64,000 nucleotides of DNA from Variovorax sp. DXTD-1 (GTDB taxonomy: Bacteria; Pseudomonadota; Gammaproteobacteria; Burkholderiales; Burkholderiaceae_C). A program made the translations under genes and the position numbers. The notes under the pieces are model-generated. The model was not told the DNA's origin and made no database searches. It saw only the letters and a list, made by a program, of their open reading frames with translations. Below, piece by piece: positions 16,509 through 24,846 of this stretch. Positions within the stretch are counted from its first letter, which is position 1, and the number at the start of each line of letters is the position of its first letter. Where the stretch lies: positions 62,001 through 126,000 of the forward strand of contig NZ_RWKH01000013.1 in the NCBI RefSeq assembly GCF_003984625.1. The letters run 5' to 3'.

Positions 16509-17246
16509 CTACCTGGGCAGGGTAAAACCCTCGAGCGCACCCTTCATGGTCTTGGGCAGCGGATGGGCCAGTTCGCCGCGCTTGCTGGTTTGCAGCTTCA
16601 GCGTCACCAGCGACTCGATGAGCTTGGTGCCCGCGGCCACGCCATCGATCACCGGCACGCCGAGCAGCCCGCCGATGTGCTCGCACAGGTCGGTCATGCC
16701 GGCGCATCCGAGCACGATGCAGTCGGAACCGTCTTCCTCCAGCGAGCGGCGGCATTCGTCCACGATGCGCTCGCGCGCGTTGGAGCCGGGCTCTTCGAGT
16801 TCGAGCACCGGCAGTTCGCAGGCGCGCACGTTGGCGCAAAAGCGCTCCATGCCGTAGATCTCGGCCAAGTGCCAGGCCTGCCCCATGGTGCGGCCCAGCG
16901 TGGTCACCACGCTGAAGCGGCTTGCCACCATGCTGGCCAGGTGCATCGCGGCCTCGGCAATGCCCACCACCGGCCCGCGCGCCAGTTCGCGTGCGGCCTT
17001 CAGGCCCGGGTCGCCGAAGCAGGCGATCACGTAGCCGTCGATGCCCTCGCGCTCGCCGGCCGCAATTTCCTGCAGCAGGCCGGGCACGGCCAGCGCCTCG
17101 TCGTAGTGGCTTTCGATGGAAACCGGCCCCATGGCCGGGCTCACAGCGACGATTTCGGTTCCGGAGTGCGCCACCGCTCGGGCGCAGGCGCCGATCTTCT
17201 CGGTCATGCTCCAGGTGGTGTTGGGATTGATGATCTTGATGCGCAC
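16509..17246 (-). CDS. Asp/Glu/hydantoin racemase family, probable allantoin racemase
   Basis: A 245-residue protein of the Asp/Glu/hydantoin racemase family (PF01177). It starts RIKIINPNTT, as in hydantoin racemases, and has the two catalytic cysteines C76 (VIACFGDPG) and C181 (LGCAGMTD). Such enzymes interconvert (R)- and (S)-allantoin or 5-substituted hydantoins. Here it lies between an NCS1 permease and a GntR regulator inside a purine-degradation region, so allantoin racemase (HpxA-like) is the best guess. PuuE-type allantoinase in this window acts on allantoin, and a racemase would let both enantiomers be used. Confidence 0.85.
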   Translation of the reverse strand: MRIKIINPNTTWSMTEKIGACARAVAHSGTEIVAVSPAMGPVSIESHYDEALAVPGLLQEIAAGEREGIDGYVIACFGDPGLKAARELARGPVVGIAEAAMHLASMVASRFSVVTTLGRTMGQAWHLAEIYGMERFCANVRACELPVLELEEPGSNARERIVDECRRSLEEDGSDCIVLGCAGMTDLCEHIGGLLGVPVIDGVAAGTKLIESLVTLKLQTSKRGELAHPLPKTMKGALEGFTLPR

Positions 17247-17275
17247 GGCGCGGCCCTTTCTTCTCTTTCAGTATT

Positions 17276-18766
17276 TCAGGTCTTGCTGCGGTTCAGCAGG
17301 GCATAGATGACAAAGCCCAGGCCCATGCCGATGAACCATGCATAGTTCGCGCCACCCCGTAGCGCGGGCACCATCACGCAAAGAATCGGCACCAGCGCGG
17401 ATGGGATCATGGCTTGTATGGCCTTCGGGTTGTAGCCGCCGCTGTACCAGTACTCGCCCTTGGGGCTCATGGTGTAGAGGGCGTCCACGTCGATGCGCTG
17501 CTTGCGCACGATGTAGTAGTCGGCAATCAGGATGCCGAACAGCGGGCCGATGAACGAGCCCAGCACGTCCAGCGTGTAGTGAATGACCTCGGGGCTGTTG
17601 TAGAGGTTCCACGGCGTGAGGAACACCGAGCCCACCGCGGCGATCATGCCGCCCGTGCGCCAGCTGATGTGCTGTGGCGCCACGTTGGAGAAGTCGAAGG
17701 CCGGCGAGACGAAGTTGGCCACGATGTTGATGCCGATGGTGGCGATCATGAAGGTCAGCGCGCCCAGCACCACAGCCGTGGTGCTGTCGATCTTGCCCAC
17801 GGTGTGCACCGGATCGGTGATCAGTTCGCCGAACACCGGCAGCGTGGCGGCGGTGGTGATCACCGTCAGCAGCGAGAAGAACACGAAGTTGATCGGCAGG
17901 CCCCAGAAGTTGCCCTTCTTCACCGCGTCGAAGGTCTTGCCGTAGCGCGAGAAGTCGCCAAAGTTGAGCATCGGGCCGCTGAAGTAGCTCACCACCAGCG
18001 CAATGGCCGAGAGCATCACGGGCAGCGCGTCCCAGCCCTGGAACTTGATGCCGCCCAGGTTCAGGTCGATGTTGCGCCAGCCCGCCTTCCACACCAGCCA
18101 GCCGCAGAGAATGGCCATCACCACATACACGGCCGGGCCGGCCCAGTCGATGAACTTGCGGATCGCTTCCATGCCGTGCCAGAACACGAAGGCCTGCAGC
18201 ACCCACATGATCATGAACGCCACCCAGCCCAGCGTCGACAGGCCCGCAAAGCCGTGCTGCGCCACGTCGGCATAGGGTGCGAGGTTGGGGAACATGTGCA
18301 GTGCCAGCACCATGAAGGCCGCCGACGCGAGGTACGTTTGCACGCCGTACCAGGCCACCGCAATCAGCCCGCGGATGATGGCCGGGATGTTGGCGCCCAG
18401 CACGCCGAACGAGGCGCGGCACACCACGGGGTAGGGCACGCCCGTCACCTGGCTGGGCTTGGCCACCAGGTTGCAGAAGAACTGCACGATCACGATGCCC
18501 ACCAGCAGCGACACCAGCACCTGCCAGCTGGAGAGGCCCAGCGCAAACAGGCTGCCGGCCGTGATGTAGCCGCCCACGCTGTGCACGTCGGACATCCAGA
18601 ACGCAAAGATGTTGTATTGGCCCCAGGTCTGTTTCTTGAGGGGAGCCAGGTCTTCGTTGGTCAGCCGCGGGTGGTAGCCCGGCTTGATCAGCGCGTTGGA
18701 TTCGGCATGCGGCGCATGGCCGGCTTCGCTCGCCCCCGCGGGGGCCTGGCTGACAACTGTGCTCAT
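17276..18766 (-). CDS. NCS1 permease (allantoin/hydantoin/purine type)
   Basis: A 496-residue nucleobase:cation symporter-1 protein with about 12 membrane segments. Typical NCS1 blocks are NIFAFWMSDVHSVGGYITAG at the first helix, GVPYPVVCRASFG in the substrate site, and FGDFSRYGKTFDA in the middle. GAGGAAAG stands 3 bp before the ATG at 18766. It heads the unit permease, racemase (29 bp later), GntR (48 bp later). TGTATACA lies 81 bp upstream. Substrate is probably allantoin or a hydantoin given the racemase; uracil or purine bases are alternatives in this family. Confidence 0.88.
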   Translation of the reverse strand: MSTVVSQAPAGASEAGHAPHAESNALIKPGYHPRLTNEDLAPLKKQTWGQYNIFAFWMSDVHSVGGYITAGSLFALGLSSWQVLVSLLVGIVIVQFFCNLVAKPSQVTGVPYPVVCRASFGVLGANIPAIIRGLIAVAWYGVQTYLASAAFMVLALHMFPNLAPYADVAQHGFAGLSTLGWVAFMIMWVLQAFVFWHGMEAIRKFIDWAGPAVYVVMAILCGWLVWKAGWRNIDLNLGGIKFQGWDALPVMLSAIALVVSYFSGPMLNFGDFSRYGKTFDAVKKGNFWGLPINFVFFSLLTVITTAATLPVFGELITDPVHTVGKIDSTTAVVLGALTFMIATIGINIVANFVSPAFDFSNVAPQHISWRTGGMIAAVGSVFLTPWNLYNSPEVIHYTLDVLGSFIGPLFGILIADYYIVRKQRIDVDALYTMSPKGEYWYSGGYNPKAIQAMIPSALVPILCVMVPALRGGANYAWFIGMGLGFVIYALLNRSKT

Positions 18767-19145
18767 GGTCTTTCCTCGTGCGAATGGTGGGTTGAGGGAC
18801 CGCTTTTCCGGCGCAAGTGGGGCGCCGTGGAATCGGGTGCGTTATTTGTATACAAAAACAGTGTGCAATCAACCCCATCCGGCAAATCATATATCCGTAG
18901 ATTCCCTGAGATCCCGTCGCGGTGCTCCTCCTGAATAAGGCGCGTCGGGAAAACAAGGGTGTCGACAAAACGGTCCCAGCGGTGCACCTGCGGTTTGTGA
19001 GGCGCAAGCGATGGACCGTGTCCGGTCATTCAGAGGGGCAGCTCACCGACTGTGTGGCTGCTACCAGGGTTGGCGCGGCTTGGGACCGAGTAGAGCGTTT
19101 GCTGCATGGCAAAGCCCGCGCTATGCCCGCCACGTTCAACTGAAT
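18767..19145. other. Intergenic region with one operator and no gene
   Basis: About 380 bp between the NCS1 permease start and the end of the MFS gene. It carries the TGTATACA site near 18850 and is visibly richer in A and T than the permease genes around it. No open frame on either strand looks like a protein, and no terminator hairpin with a T-run was found. Confidence 0.5.
18847..18854. promoter_or_regulatory. TGTATACA operator upstream of NCS1-racemase-GntR unit
   Basis: TTTGTATACAAA (18845-18856) is a perfect 12-bp palindrome enclosing the TGTATACA core. It lies 81 bp upstream of the NCS1 ATG, nearly the same distance as the core before the NCS2 gene (82 bp). If the GntR protein of this unit binds it, the unit is autoregulated (inference). 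Confidence 0.65.
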
Positions 19146-20345
19146 TCACGCACGAAGCGCTGCTCCCGTGTTCGAGGGTGCCAAGGCCAGAAGAGCGAAA
19201 AGCGGAACGAAAGCCAAGAACAATGGCTGAGGCGCAATCCAATGTTCCATCAAGCCGCCCAGCAGGCCCCCGAAGACGCCTCCGCTGGGACCCGCAAGCG
19301 CGTTGACCGATGCGGCCTGACTGAAGCCGATCGTCTCGCCCAAAGCGGCGAACTCCGTGAGGTTGATGATCTGCAATAGACCCAGAGCACACCCCAGCAA
19401 CGAGGCGTACAAATACATCTCCGCCGTCGCACTTGATGTTGCGAGCCCGATCAGGGCGCCCATCACCATCAATCCGCCAAGAATCCGGCCGCCGCGCGGG
19501 TAGACGATCGCGATTTTTCCGGCCATCACCAACGTGAAGACGAACGCCAGGCCTTGTGCCGCGACCAAGAAACCGGCCGCGCGCGCGGGCATATGCAAGT
19601 AGCGCAATGCGATGATCACGATGTAGAAGGCAAAGTAGGCATTCAGCGACTGGATAGAAAATTCCTTGATCGCCACCTGTTTTGCAAGTGTCGACTTGAA
19701 CAGCTGCCGCAACGAACTTCGCCTGCCCGTTCGTTGATCGTCGTGTTTCGCCGTCCTGTCGCGACCGATGCCCAGCAGGAACACCACGATGTTCAGGCCA
19801 AAGATCAAAGCGGCTCCCCAGAAGGCAAGTACCGGTCCATACATAGGAAACAGCGTGGTCGCCAGCACCGCGCCCAAAAACGTCATGCCGATGACATGAG
19901 CCGCGCGAAACCATCCGGCGCGTTGTTTGCCAAGTTCCTGGAGCCGACTGAGAAAGATGGTGTTGATCGACACGAACCGAGGTGGCATGGCCAGGCTTGC
20001 GGCTGCGGTGAACAGCAGCAGTGCTGCGAAGTTCGGTACCAGCGGCGTCAGCAGACAGACGCCCATGCCCCATGCCGATCCCACAATGAAGACGGCACGT
20101 GCGCCGTGAGCATCAACCCACCGCCCGGCCGACGTGGCCAGTATCAGCATGCCGATGCTCTGGGACACGGCGACTGCGGCAAGCATCCAGCCCTGCGCGT
20201 CCATTTTTACGGCGTAGAGCGTCGTGATCACCCGGGAATAGCCGATGCTCAAGCCCATCAACAAGGACAGGCCGACCAGCCCGTGCAAGAAGCCACGTGT
20301 GCCCGACACGCTGGGCGCATTGCTTCCGGTGGCATGACTGGTCAT
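19146..20345 (-). CDS. Major facilitator superfamily transporter
   Basis: A 399-residue protein with twelve hydrophobic segments in two groups of six. The loop between helices 2 and 3 is SAGRWVDAHGARAVF, close to the MFS G-x-x-x-D-R/K-x-G-R/K-R/K motif, and the central cytoplasmic loop is basic (GRDRTAKHDDQRTGRR). Third gene of a minus-strand unit with a small exported protein and a TauD-type dioxygenase; the gap to the dioxygenase is 22 bp. The G+C content is visibly lower than in flanking genes. Substrate unknown, perhaps the compound oxidised by the dioxygenase. Confidence 0.88.
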   Translation of the reverse strand: MTSHATGSNAPSVSGTRGFLHGLVGLSLLMGLSIGYSRVITTLYAVKMDAQGWMLAAVAVSQSIGMLILATSAGRWVDAHGARAVFIVGSAWGMGVCLLTPLVPNFAALLLFTAAASLAMPPRFVSINTIFLSRLQELGKQRAGWFRAAHVIGMTFLGAVLATTLFPMYGPVLAFWGAALIFGLNIVVFLLGIGRDRTAKHDDQRTGRRSSLRQLFKSTLAKQVAIKEFSIQSLNAYFAFYIVIIALRYLHMPARAAGFLVAAQGLAFVFTLVMAGKIAIVYPRGGRILGGLMVMGALIGLATSSATAEMYLYASLLGCALGLLQIINLTEFAALGETIGFSQAASVNALAGPSGGVFGGLLGGLMEHWIAPQPLFLAFVPLFALLALAPSNTGAALRA

Positions 20346-20367
20346 GGCAGCCAGCGGCAGCTACGCG

Positions 20368-21264
20368 TCATTGCTCATGCACTCGACTCGAAGAACCATC
20401 CAAAGATACTGGCACATCCCCCACGATCGTGACGCGCCGCATCACACGGGTCCTGTCGCCATAGTCATTGATCGCGTAGTGCTGCGTCGACCGGTTGTCC
20501 CACATGGCCACGTCGCCCGGTGCCCAACGCCACCGGATGGTGTTCTCCAGGCGGGTGATGTGCGCCTGGAAGATCTCGTACAGACGGTCTGACTCGAAGG
20601 TGTTGCAGTTCACGAAGCGCTGGGCGTAGTGGCCCAAAAGCAGGCTCCTCTCACCTGTGTCGGGGTGCACACGCACGACGGGGTGCTCGGTCTTGATGAC
20701 CTGCGCGGCATACTGCCGACGGTACTTCTTGGATGTCTCGTCATGCAGCAGCTCGACGCGGCTCGCGGCGTAGTCGAAGTCATTGCCATGCACCGCCCAA
20801 AGCTCTTCTGCCAACGCCTTCAGGTTGCTGGGCAACCGGTCGTATGCGGCGACCGTGTTCGCCCACACTGTGTCGCCTCCAAGGTCAGGGAGCGTGACAG
20901 CGCGAAGAATGGAGAGCTTGGGTGGGCGCAGATCGAAGGTGACGTCGGTATGCCACGAGTTGGCGCGCCCGCCGCGGTGCGAGTGGAGTTCGAGGATCGC
21001 CGGCTCTTCCTGGGCGGCGACCGTCGGATGGCTGACGATCTCGCCGAAGTTGCGGGCGAAATCCCTTTGCGACTGGTCCGTGATCTGGTGCTGATTTCTG
21101 AAAAATAGCACCCGATGCTTCAAAAGCATCTGATAGATGAAGTGAACTTCTTCTTGCGGCATATGGCTGTGAATGAACACGCCGCGCAATTCGGCTCCAA
21201 GGCCGCCGGAAATTGGAAGAGCCCGCAAAGGCTCTTCTTGCCGAACAGTTGCAGTACCCGACAT
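20368..21264 (-). CDS. TauD/TfdA-family Fe(II)/2-oxoglutarate dioxygenase
   Basis: A 298-residue TauD/TfdA enzyme. The iron site is H105-x-D107 (NSWHTDVTF) with the distal H262 (STQHYAINDY), and the 2-oxoglutarate-binding arginine follows in RVMRRVTI. Family members hydroxylate sulfonates, phenoxyacetates, sulfate esters and similar compounds with release of CO2. ATG at 21264 was chosen over the in-frame TTG at 21270. It lies 23 bp after a small exported-protein gene and 22 bp before an MFS gene, and a LysR regulator is divergent. The substrate is not evident; an imported sulfonate or aryloxy acid is plausible. Confidence 0.9.
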   Translation of the reverse strand: MSGTATVRQEEPLRALPISGGLGAELRGVFIHSHMPQEEVHFIYQMLLKHRVLFFRNQHQITDQSQRDFARNFGEIVSHPTVAAQEEPAILELHSHRGGRANSWHTDVTFDLRPPKLSILRAVTLPDLGGDTVWANTVAAYDRLPSNLKALAEELWAVHGNDFDYAASRVELLHDETSKKYRRQYAAQVIKTEHPVVRVHPDTGERSLLLGHYAQRFVNCNTFESDRLYEIFQAHITRLENTIRWRWAPGDVAMWDNRSTQHYAINDYGDRTRVMRRVTIVGDVPVSLDGSSSRVHEQ

Positions 21265-21287
21265 TGTCAATTTCCCTTCGTTATTGG

Positions 21288-21578
21288 TTATTTGTAATGA
21301 GCCAGTCCGTCGAGGGCTGCATCACACTTCGCTTTAATTGAAAATATGGCTTGAGTGTCCGTTGCTCCTGGATTTTTCTTGCGGACAAAGGAGATGGCTG
21401 CGTCCATCGCTGCCTGGTAGCGCGTCAGGAAAGTCCCGCTCTCGTTTTCCGGGAGGGAGGCCATGTATGCACAGAACTCTTTATCGGCAACGAACTTATC
21501 CACGGGCGACTGCGGCGCAGACATTGCGCTCGCCGCCCAGCAGGCACCGATAAGGAGGATTGCAAATTTCTTGATCAT
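21288..21578 (-). CDS. Small exported protein of unknown function
   Basis: A 96-residue protein with a clear signal peptide (KKFAILLIGACWAASAMSA, cleavage about residue 20). The mature part of about 75 residues is helical and contains two cysteines (KEFCAYMAS and KAKCDAALD) that could form a disulfide. No family was recognised. It is the first gene of the unit with the TauD-type dioxygenase and the MFS transporter. The DNA is markedly AT-richer than the window average. A periplasmic accessory role for the dioxygenase/transport pathway is only inferred from position. Confidence 0.7.
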   Translation of the reverse strand: MIKKFAILLIGACWAASAMSAPQSPVDKFVADKEFCAYMASLPENESGTFLTRYQAAMDAAISFVRKKNPGATDTQAIFSIKAKCDAALDGLAHYK

Positions 21579-21850
21579 TTATGGCGTTAACTAAGGTTGC
21601 TGATGTGTCTCTTCTTGAAAGCATCGTATTTGTTGGCGCTGGGGTGCGGCAAACAATTAATGTTTATGCATCGCATAACGGTTCGTGATGTTCTTCAAGA
21701 TCTGAGCAACTCCCTATTTGATGTCGAAGGCAACCAAAGCCGAGTGTGAGCGCTGAAATCGCCGTCTCATTGGCACTGCGGTGCATGCGCATTCGGCTGG
21801 CGCGTTCGCGTAAACTGACCTCGTGGGGAGTAGCTGAAGGGACAAAAGAG

Positions 21851-22798
21851 ATGACCGCAGACGCCGAATTGCAACCGCCGTTGTGCCCGAGGGAGCAAGG
21901 CCAGGCTGCGGATCGCAAGGACATGCTCCGAGGTCGCCTGTTAGCTCCTGAACTGCTGCGGGCGTTTGTTGCGGTGGTCGAATGCAACGGCTACACGCCC
22001 GCAGCGCAATACCTGCATCGCACCCAGGCTGCGATCAGCCAACAGATCGCGCGCCTTGAAGATTGCACCGGAATCGATCTGTTCGAGAAACCGACAAGGC
22101 AGCTGAGGTTGACGGAGCAGGGCAGGGTGCTGCTCGACTACGCCCGGCGATTGCTGGCCCTGAACAACGAGGCGATGGACAAGTTGCGGCCTGGCGTTGT
22201 CAGTGGCTCGGTCCGCATGGGAGCGACGAATCTCTATGCAACCACTGTGCTGCCGTCCCTGCTGGCCGAGTTCTCTGAGCTCTATCCGGCCATTCACATC
22301 GACTTGCAGGTGGGCGTGGCCGAAGAAATGCAACGAAAGCTCGGACCGGCGTTCGATCTCACGATCAACGCTTTTCGGGGCGGTGAAGGCAACGGTCTCC
22401 TTCTTCGCAAAGATCCGGTGGTGTGGGCAATTTCGAAGAGAGCTTCGCCTCAGCACAAGCGGCCCGTCCCCCTCGCGCTGCTCCCACAAGGATCGCTTCT
22501 CAGGCGATGGGCGGAGGAGGCGCTGACGGCTGTCGGACAGCCCTGGGTGGTGGTGCAGGAGAGTTCCAGCGTCGAGGTGCTGAAGGCCTCCGTTCTGGCG
22601 GGATTGGCGGTGGGGGTTTTCCAAGAAGCGACGATTCGCCCTGTAGCGGACATGCGGGTGTTGACGCCCGAGGAAGGCTTCCCGAAGTTGCCATCTTCCG
22701 AAATGTGGCTGGAACGGGCGAACCGAGAACTGCCGAGAGCGGCCAAGTGCCTGTACGAGTTCCTGTTGGAGCAGTTGCCTCCGTGGGTTGCTGAATGA
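21851..22798 (+). CDS. LysR-family regulator
   Basis: A LysR protein of about 315 residues. The helix-turn-helix region is LLRAFVAVVECNGYTPAAQY followed by HRTQAAISQQIARLEDCTGI, and the periplasmic-binding-like effector domain follows from about residue 110. The ATG at 21851 follows AAAAGAG and gives a 30-residue N-terminal extension; the in-frame ATG at 21923 would give a more typical length. It is divergent from the small exported protein/dioxygenase/MFS unit (272 bp between starts) and very likely controls it. A strong terminator follows at 22838. Confidence 0.88.
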   Translation: MTADAELQPPLCPREQGQAADRKDMLRGRLLAPELLRAFVAVVECNGYTPAAQYLHRTQAAISQQIARLEDCTGIDLFEKPTRQLRLTEQGRVLLDYARRLLALNNEAMDKLRPGVVSGSVRMGATNLYATTVLPSLLAEFSELYPAIHIDLQVGVAEEMQRKLGPAFDLTINAFRGGEGNGLLLRKDPVVWAISKRASPQHKRPVPLALLPQGSLLRRWAEEALTAVGQPWVVVQESSSVEVLKASVLAGLAVGVFQEATIRPVADMRVLTPEEGFPKLPSSEMWLERANRELPRAAKCLYEFLLEQLPPWVAE

Positions 22799-22837
22799 CA
22801 GTGTTTCCCAAGCCTAGACGGTAAAGATTGCGAATCC

Positions 22838-22863
22838 AAGGGGCGCTGCAGCGCCCCTTTTTT
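22838..22863 (+). terminator. Rho-independent terminator after LysR gene
   Basis: AAGGGGCGCTGCAGCGCCCC is a near-complete palindrome of G+C-rich bases, followed directly by a run of six T. It lies 40 bp after the LysR stop and separates that gene from the cupin operon. Confidence 0.9.
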
Positions 22864-23005
22864 CAAAGGCAGCAGCGGCACGATCCACTGTTGGACGCCC
22901 GCAATCGCACATTTCGCGCCTTTACAGGGGCCCGGTTCAGCATCGGCCCGGCCGGTGCTTTCTTTAGCATTGGCCCACCATCAGACCTCTGCGAACAGGC
23001 ACCCA

Positions 23006-23359
23006 ATGTCCAATCTTCTCGTCCCCTTCAAACTCGACCAGCTCGGTGAACCGCGTGAATACCGCCCGCCGGCGGAGCGCGTCATCGAGGGCGATGTCGT
23101 GTGCCGCAACTGGGACGTCGACAGCGCGAAGGACGGCGCGGTGCGCGCCGGCGTGTTCGAGTCGACCGTCGGCGTCAACCACTCCATCAAGGGCGACACC
23201 TGGGAGTTCTGCCACATTCTTTCCGGCGTGGTCGAGATCACCGAGCAAGGCCAGCCGCCGCAGACCTACAGGGCCGGCGACTGCTTCATCATGAAGCCGG
23301 GCTACGTCGGCACATGGCGCACCATCGAGACCGTGCGCAAGGTGTGGGTCACCGCCTGA
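23006..23359 (+). CDS. Cupin-domain protein (DUF861/Cupin_3-like)
   Basis: A 117-residue single-cupin protein. The two cupin motifs are visible: VNHSIKGDTWEFCHILSG in the first and GDCFIMKPGYVGTWRTIE in the second. It resembles the stand-alone cupins that accompany aldehyde dehydrogenases and FAD amine oxidases. Metal ligands of a typical enzyme are only partly present, so a binding or regulatory role is possible. It is the first of five co-directional genes; the aldehyde dehydrogenase follows by 12-33 bp depending on start. Confidence 0.82.
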   Translation: MSNLLVPFKLDQLGEPREYRPPAERVIEGDVVCRNWDVDSAKDGAVRAGVFESTVGVNHSIKGDTWEFCHILSGVVEITEQGQPPQTYRAGDCFIMKPGYVGTWRTIETVRKVWVTA

Positions 23360-23392
23360 GCGGAAAGCACCGTGATTACAGCCGAGCCACGC

Positions 23393-24811
23393 ATGGACGA
23401 CACCCGCTTCTACATCGACGGGGCCTGGCAGGACCGGGCCAATGCCGCACGCATTGCGGTCGTCAACCCGTTTTCCGAAGAGATCGCCGGGCACGTTGCG
23501 GCCGGCTCGCCGACGGATGTCGATCTTGCCGTTGCGGCGGCCCGGCGCGCCTTTGAGAGGTTTTCGCAAAGCACCGTCCGCGACCGGATAGCACTGCTGG
23601 GCCGCATCCTGGCGCTGCTGGAAGAGCGCGCGGAGCTTTTCGCGCAAGCCATCGTGGCGGAAATGGGCGCTCCCATCGCCTTCGCCCGAGCCGCCCATGT
23701 GCCGTTTGCGATCGCGCACGTCCGCACCCAGATGGAAGTGCTGCAACGCTACGGGTTTCTTTCCGTTCAAGAGGGCTTCGCCATTTCGAAAGAACCGATC
23801 GGCGTGTGCGCGCTGATCACGCCGTGGAACTGGCCGCTGTACCAGATCACCGCCAAGGTCGCCCCCGCAATTGCCGCGGGCTGCACGATCGTGCTGAAGC
23901 CCAGCGAGCTGTCTCCCTACAGCGCGCAGCTCTTCGCGCAAGTGATGCACGATGCCGGCGCGCCACCCGGTGTGTTCAACCTGGTCGGCGGCACGGGCGA
24001 GGTTGTCGGTGCGGCATTGGCGGCGCACCCCGGTGTCGACATGATCTCCATCACCGGATCGACGCGCGCGGGCGTGCTCGTGGCCCAGGCGGCGGCGGTG
24101 ACGGTCAAGCGCGTGGTGCAGGAACTGGGCGGCAAGTCGCCGAACGTGTTTCTCGACGACGCCGATTTTGAACAGGGTGTCGCCAAGGGCGTGCTGGCCG
24201 GCATGCGCAACGCGGGCCAGTCGTGCAGCGCGCCAACGCGCATGCTGGTGCCCGCGTCGCGCCTGGCCGAGGTGGAAGCATTGGCCGCAGCAGCCGCGGC
24301 CGGCATCACGCTCGGCGACCCGCGCGACGGACAAACGACGATGGGCCCCATTGCAAATGCCGCGCAATACGCGAGGGTGCAGGCGATGATTGCCACCGGC
24401 ATCGAAGAGGGCGCCAGGCTGGTGTGCGGCGGCCTGGGCAGGCCTGCCGGCCTGGCGCACGGCTACTTTGCGCGCCCCACGGTGTTCTCCGGCGTGACAC
24501 CCGACATGCGGGTGGCACAGGAAGAAATATTCGGCCCCGTGCTGGTCATCATTCCCTACCGCGACGAGGCCGAGGCGATCGCAATTGCGAACGACACGGT
24601 CTATGGCCTCGGCGCCAGCGTGCAGTCTGGCGACCGCGAGCGGGCACGGCGCGTGGCGGGACAACTGCGCGCAGGCCAGGTGCACATCAATTACCCGCCA
24701 CGAAGCAGCCATGCGCCGTTCGGGGGATACAAGCGGTCCGGCAACGGGCGCGAATACGGCGTGCATGGTCTCGAGGAATATCTCGAGACCAAGGCGGTCG
24801 TCGGCTACTGA
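23393..24811 (+). CDS. NAD(P)-dependent aldehyde dehydrogenase
   Basis: A 472-residue aldehyde dehydrogenase. Catalytic cysteine lies in AGQSCSAPTRML and the general-base glutamate in VVQELGGKSPNV; the NAD-binding block ITPWNWPLYQIT and the C-terminal PFGGYKRSGNGREYG are typical. GTG at 23372, preceded by GGAAAG, is an alternative start that adds seven residues. It lies between the cupin and an FAD-dependent oxidase, which suggests it oxidises the aldehyde released by that oxidase from an amine or amino acid (inference). Confidence 0.9.
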   Translation: MDDTRFYIDGAWQDRANAARIAVVNPFSEEIAGHVAAGSPTDVDLAVAAARRAFERFSQSTVRDRIALLGRILALLEERAELFAQAIVAEMGAPIAFARAAHVPFAIAHVRTQMEVLQRYGFLSVQEGFAISKEPIGVCALITPWNWPLYQITAKVAPAIAAGCTIVLKPSELSPYSAQLFAQVMHDAGAPPGVFNLVGGTGEVVGAALAAHPGVDMISITGSTRAGVLVAQAAAVTVKRVVQELGGKSPNVFLDDADFEQGVAKGVLAGMRNAGQSCSAPTRMLVPASRLAEVEALAAAAAAGITLGDPRDGQTTMGPIANAAQYARVQAMIATGIEEGARLVCGGLGRPAGLAHGYFARPTVFSGVTPDMRVAQEEIFGPVLVIIPYRDEAEAIAIANDTVYGLGASVQSGDRERARRVAGQLRAGQVHINYPPRSSHAPFGGYKRSGNGREYGVHGLEEYLETKAVVGY

Positions 24812-24846
24812 CCAGTTTCATCGATCCCTCAACGGACATCCCGAGA

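Noticed and set aside
17414..18934. Plus-strand open frame opposite the NCS1 permease
   Set aside because: Rich in His, Gln and Arg as expected for the complement of membrane-protein codons; no motif.
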